The translations under genes and the position numbers were made by a program. A stretch of DNA of 64,000 bases. It comes from Pseudoalteromonas ruthenica. GTDB taxonomy: Bacteria > Pseudomonadota > Gammaproteobacteria > Enterobacterales > Alteromonadaceae. Of this stretch, positions 17,261-25,507 are shown in pieces. The stretch spans positions 930,001 to 994,000 of the forward strand of contig NZ_CP023396.1 in NCBI RefSeq assembly GCF_008808095.1, read 5' to 3'. The notes beneath the pieces were generated by a model that worked only from the letters and a program-made list of their open reading frames with translations, was not told the origin of the DNA and made no database searches. The number at the start of each line of letters is the position of its first letter. Positions within the stretch are counted from its first letter, which is position 1.

Positions 17261-18004
17261 TTAGTGGCTCGGTATATGTACCTCTGGGAGCCCTTCAAAC
17301 TGGGGCTTCGCCAACAAATAACCCTGCATTAGATTAATGCCGGCTGCTCGCAACCAATGATATTCGCCCTCTGTTTCAATGCCCTCGGCAAGCACCTGAA
17401 TACCCAGCTCACGCATCAAATTCACACAGTTTTTTATGATGATCTGTCGGGTTTTATCCTGGTCGATATTGCGGATCATTAACATGTCTAATTTAACAAT
17501 GTCGGTTTGAAAGTCAGCTAATAGGTTAAGTCCTGAATAACCGGCGCCAAAGTCGTCCGTGGCAGTCATAAAGCCCAATTTACGATAATACTCAACGATG
17601 CGTTTGATATGGTGCGCATCACCTACCTTCTCAGCCTCGGTAAACTCGAACATAATTCGCTCAATAGGAAACTGGTAACGCTCAGCGGCTTCCAGTGTTG
17701 TTTTGATACATCGTTCAGGTTCATAGATGGCATTCGGTAAAAAGTTAATGCTCAGCATCGAGGGTATTTGCAGCTTGGCAGCCAAGGCAATAGCTTTAAT
17801 ACGGCAGTGCTGATCAAACATATATTTATTTTCATCGGTGAGCTGGCTTATTACCGCACCGGCGGGTTCATTGTTAACGCCACGCACAAGCGCTTCATAC
17901 CCAAATACCTCGCCTTTTTGGCAATCAACAATGGGTTGGAACGCCATGGTAAAGTCAAAAGGGAGAGGGGGCGTGTTAATGCAGCGGCGACACTGAGATG
18001 CCAT
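17261..18004 (-). CDS. EAL-domain c-di-GMP phosphodiesterase
   Basis: A 247-aa stand-alone EAL protein. Motifs for c-di-GMP hydrolysis are present: EALVRG near residue 33, a Glu in FEFTEAEKV near 125, DDFGAGYSGLNLLADF near 155, KLDMLMIRNID, and AEGIETEGEYHWLRAAGINL near 208-227, ending with MQGYLLAKP. Consensus has DDFGTGYS, here with Ala for Thr. No GGDEF or sensory domain is fused, as in small YcgG/BlrP-type EAL domains. Cysteines in the N-terminal SQCRRC segment could bind metal. ATG at 18004 is preferred over TTG three bases upstream. Convergent with the chemoreceptor gene, 17 bp apart. Confidence 0.9.
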   Translation of the reverse strand: MASQCRRCINTPPLPFDFTMAFQPIVDCQKGEVFGYEALVRGVNNEPAGAVISQLTDENKYMFDQHCRIKAIALAAKLQIPSMLSINFLPNAIYEPERCIKTTLEAAERYQFPIERIMFEFTEAEKVGDAHHIKRIVEYYRKLGFMTATDDFGAGYSGLNLLADFQTDIVKLDMLMIRNIDQDKTRQIIIKNCVNLMRELGIQVLAEGIETEGEYHWLRAAGINLMQGYLLAKPQFEGLPEVHIPSH

Positions 18005-18227
18005 CAATGAATTCTCTTATTATTAACTTCAAACACTAGTATTAACACTAGCTGGTATTTGTGGGCTGTACAAGCTAAGTCGATGATTTTTGGAAAGACC
18101 TGAGCATAATCTCCACAGTTGGCAGCAAATTTATGATATTTCACACAATTGTTATCTTTTAGTGGTACAAACCCACGTACTTGATAAAATAGCGGCGTTA
18201 ACAAGCCAACGCCAAAAAGGAACTCTT

Positions 18228-18797
18228 GTGCGCTATCTCATCTTTTTACTTTTTTCATTCTCGCTTCATGCTCAACTTGTCATTGATGAAACCACACAAA
18301 ACTATGCCGTCAGCGCCGACGCGCCCGATGGTCTTTTACACGCACTCGATAGTGCTTCGCCGGTAAAACGCGATAACAAGGTTGTGCATGGTTACACCTA
18401 CTACGACATCCGCTGGCAGTTTTGGTTTGATAGTAAGTCACGCCAATGTGATATCAATAAGGTAACCACTACGTTAGAGCTGGAATACACGCTGCCACAA
18501 CTAACAGATAGTACTGAGAGTGTGAAAAAAGCGTGGTCACAGTGGTTTTCGTATTTGGCCGAGCATGAGCATGAACATGGTCGTATGATAAAGGCGATGG
18601 CACAGCGCATAGACGAGCAACTAGAGGCCATTCCCGAGTTGGGCAGTTGCCGCGTGATTGAACAACAGGCAGCGCTTATCGGCAATGCTCTAAAACAAGA
18701 ACTAGCACAGCAACTGCAAGCATACGACGAGCAAACCAATCATGGCCGCACTGAAAAGGCGTGGCTGGTGGATCACCTCCAAGCCACACCCAATTAG
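18228..18797 (+). CDS. DUF922-type secreted zinc protease
   Basis: A 189-aa exported protein starting at GTG 18228, with AAGGAA 8 nt upstream. Residues 1-15 form a short signal peptide ending LHA-Q. The fold matches DUF922 (putative Zn-dependent protease): HGYTYYDIRWQFWFD, then WSQWFSYLAEHEHEHGRMIK near residues 104-123, where HEHEH fits HExxH. QLEAIPELGSCR and a second Cys (in DSKSRQCDINKV) suggest a disulphide. An in-frame extension back to 18090 exists but has no Shine-Dalgarno. It is convergent with the HAD gene, 3 bp apart. Confidence 0.78.
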   Translation: MRYLIFLLFSFSLHAQLVIDETTQNYAVSADAPDGLLHALDSASPVKRDNKVVHGYTYYDIRWQFWFDSKSRQCDINKVTTTLELEYTLPQLTDSTESVKKAWSQWFSYLAEHEHEHGRMIKAMAQRIDEQLEAIPELGSCRVIEQQAALIGNALKQELAQQLQAYDEQTNHGRTEKAWLVDHLQATPN

Positions 18798-18800
18798 CCG

Positions 18801-19541
18801 TTAAGGGGTTAACAGGGTTGCGAGCTCCTCAACACTGTTAACTACATAATCAGGCGCTGGGGCTAAAGGGTAAAGCTGTTTGCCTGGGCGCGCAATAAAG
18901 GCGGTTTGCATACCCGCCGCCTTAGCTCCGGCCACATCCCAGCCATGGGCTGCAACCATCAGCGCCTGCTCGGGCGCAACGTTTAGCTCTTTCAGTGCCC
19001 ATTGATAAGCGCGAAGATCCGGTTTGTATATTTGCAGGTCTTCAATGCTCAGGCGCTGCGAGAAATACGTTGTCAGTCCTGCATGTTCAAACTGGGTTTT
19101 CACGCCATAATTTGATGAATTGGTTAAGCTCACTAAGGTAAAGCCGTTATCTTTTAAGCGCTGTAACCCCGGTTTTACATCAGCATGCGCGGGCAAGCTT
19201 AATAAAGCAGGCACGATCGCTTGTTTTGCGTGCTGCTTTGAAAGTTCAATCCCCTGATTTTTTGCCACCATCTGCAATGCGGCAACGCCAATATCACCAA
19301 AATCCTGATAGTCGCCGCTGACCGTTGTCACCAGTGAATGGTGTAGCATGGTTGAAAACCACAGCGGTAACAATTGTTGCTGGCCATCCAGTGCCCCAGC
19401 AACTGAAGTGCGCATTGCTTCAAGATCAAGCAGGGTCTCGTTAACATCAAAAAAGATAACTTTAGGTCGTTGTTGGGCATAGCTTACGGGCATAGTTAAA
19501 ACTCCAAAAATTAGAGTGAGAATGACGAAATACGTACGCAT
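18801..19541 (-). CDS. Exported HAD hydrolase (haloacid dehalogenase type II)
   Basis: A 246-aa haloacid-dehalogenase superfamily protein of the L-2-haloacid dehalogenase branch. Motif I is FFDVNETLLDLEAMR (nucleophile Asp), motif II is VSLTNSSNYGVK near residue 135, the lysine motif is SIEDLQIYKPDLRAYQWAL, and motif III is MVAAHGWDVAGAKAAGMQ. Unusually, residues 1-22 look like a Sec signal peptide (hydrophobic core, then VSYA-Q), so the enzyme would act in the periplasm. The ATG at 19541 has GGAG 7 nt upstream. It is divergent from a LysR gene, which may regulate it. Substrate is unknown. Confidence 0.82.
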   Translation of the reverse strand: MRTYFVILTLIFGVLTMPVSYAQQRPKVIFFDVNETLLDLEAMRTSVAGALDGQQQLLPLWFSTMLHHSLVTTVSGDYQDFGDIGVAALQMVAKNQGIELSKQHAKQAIVPALLSLPAHADVKPGLQRLKDNGFTLVSLTNSSNYGVKTQFEHAGLTTYFSQRLSIEDLQIYKPDLRAYQWALKELNVAPEQALMVAAHGWDVAGAKAAGMQTAFIARPGKQLYPLAPAPDYVVNSVEELATLLTP

Positions 19542-19635
19542 GGTGGTCTCCATAGTGTGTTTTCATCAGTTTATTGATTTAATTTTTTTACATATAGTGC
19601 TAAATAACGAAACTTAAATTCGAAATAATTAAATC

Positions 19636-20517
19636 ATGTATAGCACCGCCGACTTGGAAACCTTTATTGCCATCATTAAGCATCAGGGCATTGTGAATGC
19701 CGCTAAACAGCTGCGGCTGTCGCCTGCCACGGTCAGCCATCGGCTGGCTAAAATAGAGCGCCACTTAGGCAGTGTGCTTATTTTTCGTGATGCGCGCTCG
19801 TTAAAGCTATCACCGCAAGGTGAGATTTTTTATCAGCGAATAGAGGGAATTTTAGAGGCGCTGTACGACGCAGAATTTGAAATAGGCGCGCGTAGCTCCA
19901 CGGTGGCGGGCGTACTCAAAGTAACCATGCCGCCTTGGGTCTTTTCTCAGTTTGTTATGCCGAGACTGGGTGAGTTTGAACAGCAATACCCGCAATTAAC
20001 CTTGGATTTCAATATTACCGATCACTTTGTCAATATCGTTGAAACGCGCCAGGATGTGGCTATTCGCGTCGGGCAATTGCCCGACTCAGGTTTGCTTGCG
20101 CGCAAACTGGTGGATAACCACCGTTTGCTTTGCGCCGCACCTAGCTATATTGCCCGCTATGGGATGCCACAGAGTGTTGCACAACTACAGCAGCACTATT
20201 TTGTGTGCTTACCTTGGCAACGGCAATTTAAGCTGCAGGTGGGCAAACAGGTGCGTACTTATAATGCCCGTACTCGTTTTACCATTTCGAATTCAGATAA
20301 CATGACCTCGGCGGCACTGGCAGGCCATGGTATTGCCATAAAATCACAAATAGCCATTAAGCAGGCATTGGACGGCGGTGATTTAGTCGAAGTCTTGCCT
20401 CAAGCGCTTGTCAACCCACAAGCGCCGGTGTGGTTTTTGCGCGCGCAACATTCTTTAGCCACGCGCAGAGTTGAAGTGTTTTATGAGTTTATGAAGACGT
20501 GCTTCGCACATTTATAA
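19636..20517 (+). CDS. LysR family transcriptional regulator
   Basis: A 293-aa LysR-type regulator. The N-terminal winged helix-turn-helix is at about residues 3-62 (AAKQLRLSPATVSHRLAKIE), and the substrate-binding domain covers 88-290 and begins VAGVLKVTMPPWVFSQFVMP, typical of the CrgA/DsdC-like clade. It reads divergently from the exported HAD hydrolase gene with a 94-bp gap of very AT-rich sequence, the classic layout for a LysR protein controlling its neighbour. Its 3' end overlaps the convergent DUF2937 gene by 29 bp. Confidence 0.9.
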   Translation: MYSTADLETFIAIIKHQGIVNAAKQLRLSPATVSHRLAKIERHLGSVLIFRDARSLKLSPQGEIFYQRIEGILEALYDAEFEIGARSSTVAGVLKVTMPPWVFSQFVMPRLGEFEQQYPQLTLDFNITDHFVNIVETRQDVAIRVGQLPDSGLLARKLVDNHRLLCAAPSYIARYGMPQSVAQLQQHYFVCLPWQRQFKLQVGKQVRTYNARTRFTISNSDNMTSAALAGHGIAIKSQIAIKQALDGGDLVEVLPQALVNPQAPVWFLRAQHSLATRRVEVFYEFMKTCFAHL

Positions 20518-21028
20518 ACAGCGATAGCACAGCGAGCAGGGCACTGGTTAATAAAACAAACAGTCCCTCAACACACCAAGTAATCATTAACGCCACCACT
20601 AAGGCACAGCCTAAAGAGGCCATATTCAGTTGGATTTGCGGGCGGTAGGATTGCCACACCGACTGGCCAACATCAATCACCGGCGCAGTCAGCAAGTGCC
20701 AATAAGGGTTACTTTGATAATCCGATACTGCGTTCTCTAGTTGCTCTTGGCGCTCCAAGAGTAGGGCTAAATTGTCACCGCCTTTTGCATAAATGCGGTC
20801 GTCACTTTGTTGATAGTGGGCCAACAGTTTTTCTAAGGAGCCATCAAAGAATTGCTTGGCGTCGTCTTTAAACGGGGCAATGGCCTGAGTTACCTCGTCG
20901 TTGCTTGCACGCAGTGCATGGCCATAATCGTCAACAAAGCCCGGCACTTGCAAACCCAGCAACGCGGCAATAAAAAACACGCATAAACGCACATAATGAC
21001 GACACCAACGAATAATATCTTTAAGCAT
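20489..21028 (-). CDS. DUF2937 family membrane protein
   Basis: A 179-aa protein matching DUF2937. An N-terminal hydrophobic segment (about 13-28) precedes GLQVPGFVDDYGHALRASND, the recognisable family core, then a helical periplasmic region rich in Gln and Glu, and two closely spaced C-terminal membrane segments (about 133-153 and 157-173). Function is unknown; homologues are found across gammaproteobacteria. I chose the start at 21028 because sequence upstream of it, although open to 21058, is Arg/Cys-rich and not membrane-protein-like; no start has a clear Shine-Dalgarno. Confidence 0.7.
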   Translation of the reverse strand: MLKDIIRWCRHYVRLCVFFIAALLGLQVPGFVDDYGHALRASNDEVTQAIAPFKDDAKQFFDGSLEKLLAHYQQSDDRIYAKGGDNLALLLERQEQLENAVSDYQSNPYWHLLTAPVIDVGQSVWQSYRPQIQLNMASLGCALVVALMITWCVEGLFVLLTSALLAVLSLFINVRSTSS

Positions 21029-21120
21029 ACACATCCATCTACGGGCACATTGCCGCACTGACTCCAGTTATGGTGATTAAGTTATCACTTCACTCACACA
21101 ATTGGTATGTCTTAGCGCCG

Positions 21121-21795
21121 CTAGCGCGCTGCACTGAGCAATCCGTTCGGGTATTGGCGCGGTACTGTTAAAGTTAATAGCTGTTGATGTTGGCGGTAAC
21201 GATTATGGAGAATATCGACACGTTTAACGAAGTCGCGGGTTTGCTGAAAAGGAGGCACGCCACTGTAATGAGCAACGTTGCCAGGGCCAGCGTTATAGGC
21301 CGCTGCGGCCAGTTTCGTATTTCCTTTAAAGCGCTTTAATAGCTTAGCAAAATAGGCGCTGCCAGCAGCAATGTTGCTATCGGGGTCGAAGGGGTTATCG
21401 ATGTTGTAGGCTTTGACTAGTAAAGGCATGAGTTGCATCAGCCCTTTGGCGCCCTTATGTGATTGCGCATTAGGGTTAAAGCCCGACTCGGCATGCACAA
21501 TGGCTTGTAACAACGCCACATCTAAGTCATTTTTGAGCGCTTCTTCGTACAAGGTTTGACGAAACTTGTAGGGGTGCAAAGGGGTTGAATACCAGCTTTG
21601 ATAACGCGATTGCTCGCAGCGTTGGCATTTTACTTCAACAACACGAAAGCCACTGACTTTTGGTTTTTGATCGGTGAATACCGCAATGCCCTCGCTGTTG
21701 TAATAGTGGTAGATCACCGGATCGTTGGCGCCAAAGGCGGATATGGAGCAGGCCATCCAAATACTGGAGGCGAAGATGATACGCGTTAACAACAT
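21121..21795 (-). CDS. Lytic transglycosylase, SLT domain with DUF4124
   Basis: A 224-aa periplasmic transglycosylase that cleaves the glycan backbone of peptidoglycan. A signal peptide (1-22) is followed by a small DUF4124-like segment (IYHYYNSEGIAVFTDQKPK, with CQRC after it) and then an SLT/Slt70-like domain. The catalytic Glu is in IVHAESGFNPNAQS near residue 107, with KGAKGLMQLMP, GSAYFAKLLKRF and AAAAYNAGPGNVAHYSG after it; all family blocks are intact. The CxxC in the N-terminal segment is usual for this sub-type. Confidence 0.9.
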   Translation of the reverse strand: MLLTRIIFASSIWMACSISAFGANDPVIYHYYNSEGIAVFTDQKPKVSGFRVVEVKCQRCEQSRYQSWYSTPLHPYKFRQTLYEEALKNDLDVALLQAIVHAESGFNPNAQSHKGAKGLMQLMPLLVKAYNIDNPFDPDSNIAAGSAYFAKLLKRFKGNTKLAAAAYNAGPGNVAHYSGVPPFQQTRDFVKRVDILHNRYRQHQQLLTLTVPRQYPNGLLSAAR

Positions 21796-21895
21796 AGTGC
21801 CAAACCCTGTGATAAACGTTCTTTAAGCCTAGCACAGGGTCAGCCTTTTGGCTGATAAAATAGCCATTACACGATCGCTTTAAGGCGCTAAGCGA

Positions 21896-23248
21896 TCACC
21901 GCTGAAAATCATAAATACTGCCTAAATTCATAAGTTTAGTTAATTCATCTAAGGCGGCGTAAGATTCTTGGATCAGCAGCGGGTCGCGCAGATCGTCTTG
22001 ACATAGCTGGTCACGATAATGACGCTTCACCCAATCACTTAGGGTGTGATGTAACTTATCAGAGAATAAACAAGCTGGGTTTGTGGCAGCCAATTCTTGC
22101 TCAGTTAACACCACTCGTAAGCGCAAACAAGCTGGGCCACCGCCATTTTGCATACTTTGTTTGATATCCACGTAATGAACTTCATCCAAGGTATCTGGCT
22201 GAGTGAGTAAATCATCTAAATACGCCTTAACCGCTGGGTTCTCAGCACACTCCTGCGGCGCAATCAGCGCTGTGGCATTGCTAGGCAGGGTAATAAGCTG
22301 GCTATTAAACAAATAACTGCTCACGGCATCGGCAACACTCACCGCCTCGGTGGGTACTTCAACAATACTAAGGCGATGGGCGTCGTCATACAGTGCACTG
22401 TAAGCAGAGCTTATTGTATCCAGAGCTTGGTGTTGCTTATAAAAGGCTTGCTCGTGGCAAAAAAGCAGCTGCTCATTACCAACGGCAATGACATCATTGT
22501 GAAACACGCCTTGGTCGATCACCTCTGGATTCTGCTGAATATACAGCTGTTGGCTATCATCAAGCTGATGCAAGCGGGCAATGGCAGCGCTGGCCTCAAG
22601 GGTATGGCGGGCAGGGAATTTTTGTGGTTTCACGCCGCCTTCATTAAAGGCCTCACGCCCATACACAAATAAATGCAAGCCTTTATCGCCGTGCTTTGGG
22701 CATAAGCGGGTATGATTTGCAGCGCCTTCATCGGCAAAATGGTCGTGCCCAGGTAAGGGGGCGTGATGGGCAAAATAGTTTGAATTAGCGAACGTTGCTT
22801 GTAATATCCGGCCTGTGGTTGGCGCTTCAATGGAGCGATGCAGCTTATTGCTTAAATTGGCCGCCGTAAAATGAACGCGGTTATCGGCACTGTCGCTTGA
22901 GGGGGATACGGTGGCAGCATTCGCACTCCACATTGCTGATGAAGAAAAGCACGCACTTAATAAAGTCGGGTTATATTTGTACGCTTTTTCGAGTATTTGA
23001 GCATCCGAGCCAGTAAACCCCAGCTGCTTTAACAATGCCATATGAGGGCGTGCGTGAGGGGCCAGTACACCTTGGTGTAAACCCAGCTGGCGCATCGTGC
23101 GCATTTTCTCAAGCCCCTGCAAGGCCGCTTGTTTAGGGTTGGATGGCTGCGCTGCAAAACGCTTAGAGGCAACATTACCAAAAGACAATCCGGCGTAGTT
23201 ATGGGTGGGGCCCACTAAGCCGTCAAAGTTTACTTCATAGCTGTGCAT
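21896..23248 (-). CDS. astB: N-succinylarginine dihydrolase
   Basis: A 450-aa enzyme of the arginine succinyltransferase (AST) pathway that converts N2-succinylarginine to succinylornithine, releasing ammonia and CO2. The N-terminal NFDGLVGPTHNYAGLSFGN is a near-invariant signature. The central block has SNYFAHHAPLPGHDHFADEG and KHGDKGLHLFVYGREA. MQNGGGPACLRLRVVLTEQ near residue 370 contains the conserved catalytic Cys. Length matches E. coli AstB (447 aa). The pathway's last enzyme, astE, lies 30 kb away at 52.5 kb; astA and astD are not in the window, so the pathway genes are scattered here. Confidence 0.95.
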   Translation of the reverse strand: MHSYEVNFDGLVGPTHNYAGLSFGNVASKRFAAQPSNPKQAALQGLEKMRTMRQLGLHQGVLAPHARPHMALLKQLGFTGSDAQILEKAYKYNPTLLSACFSSSAMWSANAATVSPSSDSADNRVHFTAANLSNKLHRSIEAPTTGRILQATFANSNYFAHHAPLPGHDHFADEGAANHTRLCPKHGDKGLHLFVYGREAFNEGGVKPQKFPARHTLEASAAIARLHQLDDSQQLYIQQNPEVIDQGVFHNDVIAVGNEQLLFCHEQAFYKQHQALDTISSAYSALYDDAHRLSIVEVPTEAVSVADAVSSYLFNSQLITLPSNATALIAPQECAENPAVKAYLDDLLTQPDTLDEVHYVDIKQSMQNGGGPACLRLRVVLTEQELAATNPACLFSDKLHHTLSDWVKRHYRDQLCQDDLRDPLLIQESYAALDELTKLMNLGSIYDFQR

Positions 23249-23293
23249 AGTACTCCTTAAAAATGCCTGTAACAGTAAAGGGCAGCTTTAAAC

Positions 23294-23509
23294 CTAGCGG
23301 TGATGTTGTGCAAGTGCAATGTCAACGTCATTGAGTTGTTTTAATAGCTGCTGGCGCCGTTTGAGCAAAGTGCCTCGCGATGAGCTTTGGTCGTGCATTC
23401 GCAGCGCCTTATATATTGCCCGTTTAGAGAGTTTAGTATGAGCCGCCGCTTGCGAGACGCTAATTTGCTTATTCAACAAACGGGGCATCACAGACGCGAG
23501 GCTATTCAT
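23294..23509 (-). CDS. Small helix-turn-helix-like protein
   Basis: A 71-aa basic protein if it starts at 23509, where AGGG lies 9 nt upstream; an in-frame frame extends to 23584 (96 aa) with no such signal. The centre, QISVSQAAAHTKLSKRAIYK, looks like a helix-turn-helix, followed by a charged helix of Lys, Arg and Gln. It could be a small DNA-binding regulator. It lies 45 bp downstream of astB in transcription order of the minus strand (upstream of its start), so it may be expressed with astB. No family is recognised. Confidence 0.5.
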   Translation of the reverse strand: MNSLASVMPRLLNKQISVSQAAAHTKLSKRAIYKALRMHDQSSSRGTLLKRRQQLLKQLNDVDIALAQHHR

Positions 23510-23868
23510 CGTCTTTACCCTGCGCATAGTCATGAATTTGCCAAATACTAATATCGAAATGCCAAAGTAGGTAAAGGGTTTCACGTAGCTGTTGCATAAC
23601 GGCGCTCCTAAGATGGGTGACGCTGTAGTTAATGAATAATCTGTGCCACTAATGCAAAGAGTAATAAATACATAGACCTATAGCTTGATGGAAGTATTTA
23701 AAAGGGGTGTTAAGCACTGTTTTGGGTCATTTTTAACTGAGGTTGCACCATGCTTTTGCACAGTGTGTGCAAGTATTAAGCACCCATCGTTTAGTCATGT
23801 AAGTGTTTCATTAAAGCCTGAAAGCTTTGCAGGCAAGCTGTCATTAAAAACATATCTAAAAACTATAA

Positions 23869-23898
23869 AGGTTATTAATTTCAGTAGGTTATTAATTT
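23869..23898. repeat. 13-bp direct repeat upstream of PfpI-like gene
   Basis: AGGTTATTAATTT occurs at 23869-23881 and again at 23886-23898, a 17-bp phase. It lies 51-80 bp before the start of the PfpI-like gene, in its probable promoter region. The rest of the gap 23585-23948 has no recognised gene, although a frame in phase with the PfpI-like gene stays open back to 23685. Confidence 0.4.
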
Positions 23899-23948
23899 GG
23901 CACGATGGCTGCTCATATTTAAATGTGTTTAATTTAAAGGAGATTAAT

Positions 23949-24509
23949 ATGAGTACACCTTTAGCAGGTAAGAAAGTAGCCATCCTAGCCACTGATGGGT
24001 TCGAACAAAGCGAACTGGTATCTCCTCGTAAAGCGTTACTCGATGCCGGTGCCGAGGTAGACATTATCTCTATTAAGCCAGGCGCTATTCGAGGTTGGGA
24101 GGACGACCACTGGGGCGAAGAAATAAAAGTAGATAAGCTAGCGCAAGAAGTCAGCGCGGTTGAATACAACGCCTTGGTGCTGCCCGGCGGTTTATTTAAC
24201 CCCGATGCACTGCGCCAAGACACCGAAGCAAAACGCTTTGTGGATGGTTTCTTCCAAGAAGATTACATCAAACCCGTTGCAGCTATATGCCATGGCCCAT
24301 GGATGCTAGCGGAAATTGATAAACTAAAAGGGCGCAAAGTCACCTCGTATCCAAGCATACGCACCGACTTAGAAAACGCCGGAGCCAATTGGGTAGACGA
24401 GCAAGTTGTGGTGGATAATGGCCTGGTTACCAGCCGTAAGCCCGGCGATTTGCAAGCCTTTAACAAAAAACTAGTTGAAGAGGTATGGGAAGGTCGCCAC
24501 AGCGAATAA
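23949..24509 (+). CDS. DJ-1/PfpI family protein (YhbO-like)
   Basis: A 186-aa class I glutamine-amidotransferase-like protein of the PfpI/YhbO group; members are reported as glyoxalases, deglycases or stress proteases. The first strand and loop KKVAILATDGFEQSELVSPR carries the conserved Glu (EQSEL), and the nucleophile elbow PVAAICHGPWMLAE holds the catalytic Cys followed by His-Gly-Pro. The dimer-related NGLVTSRKPGDLQAFNKKL closes the domain. AAGGAGAT 8 nt upstream supports the ATG at 23949 instead of the 88-codon in-frame extension, which is AT-rich and protein-unlike. It is followed by a strong terminator. Confidence 0.9.
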   Translation: MSTPLAGKKVAILATDGFEQSELVSPRKALLDAGAEVDIISIKPGAIRGWEDDHWGEEIKVDKLAQEVSAVEYNALVLPGGLFNPDALRQDTEAKRFVDGFFQEDYIKPVAAICHGPWMLAEIDKLKGRKVTSYPSIRTDLENAGANWVDEQVVVDNGLVTSRKPGDLQAFNKKLVEEVWEGRHSE

Positions 24510-24534
24510 TTATCCCCATTTACTTCTCAATATA

Positions 24535-24564
24535 AAAGCCAGCAGCCTCACTGCTGGCTTTTTT
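24535..24564 (+). terminator. Rho-independent terminator
   Basis: AAAGCCAGCAG / CTGCTGGCTTT with a 5-nt loop and a T6 tail, 25 bp after the stop of the PfpI-like gene. Confidence 0.9.
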
Positions 24565-24993
24565 GTGGGCGCAACAAATGAAACGGCATTTTTATTAAAC
24601 CCCACGAGTAAATGCAGCGAGGCTTTTTATATTAATGCAGCAGCCGCCGGTGCTTAAGCGCTACTTTTTGGTATTAATACTTCTTCTTAATAGGTTTATG
24701 GGCTTTCTCTTGCGCCATCGCGTTGAACACGCTCATAGGTAAAGCACCCGAAGACCTATCCAACGGGGCGTGTTATGGAATGTAATACCAGCCAAAAAAA
24801 GTAAATAATAACTCCAACTATCTGAAATTAATGCAGTTATATATATTCATAACGAGCCAAACTCGGCTCGATTAACTCATTGCGCGTTTTCCACCTCACG
24901 ACTGAGTATCGACGTGACGAAACTCAGCTGCTAACTTAATTAACAATAAATAAACATTGGCGTGGTAAAAACACAAAGAGCTATTTGGTTTAA

Positions 24994-25161
24994 GCCGAAA
25001 TTGTACTTTGGGATCAGGAGCAGAATGAGTCTGTTAAGACTAGTGATAAACCTTTTAACTCATGGAAGAGAGTGCGTAATTATATCGATGGCACGCAAAA
25101 ATTAACTGAAGAGTGTGAGTCAACTCTCAAAGAGATTGTAACTTTTGTATTTTGCAAATAA
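24994..25161 (+). pseudogene. Possible gene remnant (55 codons)
   Basis: A frame opened by TAA at 24991 and closed by TAA at 25159 encodes a 55-residue hydrophilic helical-looking segment (including TSDKPFNSWKRVRNYIDGTQ and LTEECESTLKEIVTFVF). Composition is protein-like but there is no ATG, GTG or Shine-Dalgarno, so it looks like the 3' remnant of a lost gene. I cannot assign a family. Confidence 0.3.
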
Positions 25162-25247
25162 GAACATAACAAAGCCAGCCAGCAGGACGCAGCAATGTTG
25201 CGCCTCTGCTGGTGGGTGCTATTCAATCAAAGTACTTGTCCGCAATA

Positions 25248-25271
25248 ACTTCGACAGTGACTTCGACAGTG
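25248..25271. repeat. 12-bp tandem duplication
   Basis: ACTTCGACAGTG occurs twice without a gap, 31 bp upstream of the start of the split caspase-like gene. It could be a slippage scar or a doubled protein-binding site. Confidence 0.45.
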
Positions 25272-25302
25272 TTTTAGGTGTCTAGGAATTTAAGGGATTT
25301 TT

Positions 25303-25493
25303 ATGAAGAAAATAACGCTTTTTATCGTTTCTATTACTGCAATAATTGGAGTTGCCGTTTTTGTTATTGGAGACATACAGAAAAAGACTATAAAGGATTC
25401 AATTGCTTCGACTTTAAATGTCGATTCAAGTAAGATAATTCTGAACCTCCCCCCCAAAAACGCCCGATTTCCAGGAACAATACTATCACCAAA
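25303..25493 (+). pseudogene. Caspase-like protein, 5' part cut by IS element
   Basis: The first 63 codons of a gene interrupted at 25493/25494 by an IS3-family element; a chimeric frame runs on to a stop at 25530 inside the IS. Residues 5-23 form a hydrophobic signal or anchor helix, then KKTIKDSIASTLNVDSSKII and a Pro-rich segment (LPPKNARFPGTILSP). The start ATG has AAGGGA 10 nt upstream. If the element (25494-26685) and one copy of the CAAA duplication are removed, the frame joins directly to the 3' part at 26690 and ends at 28184, giving one 561-aa protein. Without excision only this short anchor peptide is made. Confidence 0.75.
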
Positions 25494-25507
25494 TGTCCAC
25501 TTCCCCG

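Larger units (their letters stand above)
24565..25302. other. Gene-poor degenerate stretch
   Basis: About 740 bp without an intact gene. It holds a 6-bp hairpin (CGAGCC/GGCTCG, 24853-24870), a possible minus-strand C-terminal remnant ending at 24674 (MSVFNAMAQEKAHKPIKKKY, no upstream start region), an open remnant at 24994-25161, a 7-bp-stem hairpin (CCAGCAG/CTGCTGG, 25179-25212) and a 12-bp tandem repeat at 25248-25271. The mixture looks like decayed accessory DNA between the core chromosome and the caspase-like gene. Confidence 0.45.

Noticed and set aside
23685..23948. 88-codon upstream extension of the PfpI-like protein
   Set aside because: AT-rich with no family resemblance, and a perfect ribosome site sits just before the ATG at 23949.
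25165..25225. TAACAAAGCC followed by a hairpin, reminiscent of one half of an integron attC site
   Set aside because: The required complementary end (a GGC...GTTA core) is missing downstream and no integrase gene is present; a chance likeness is more probable.
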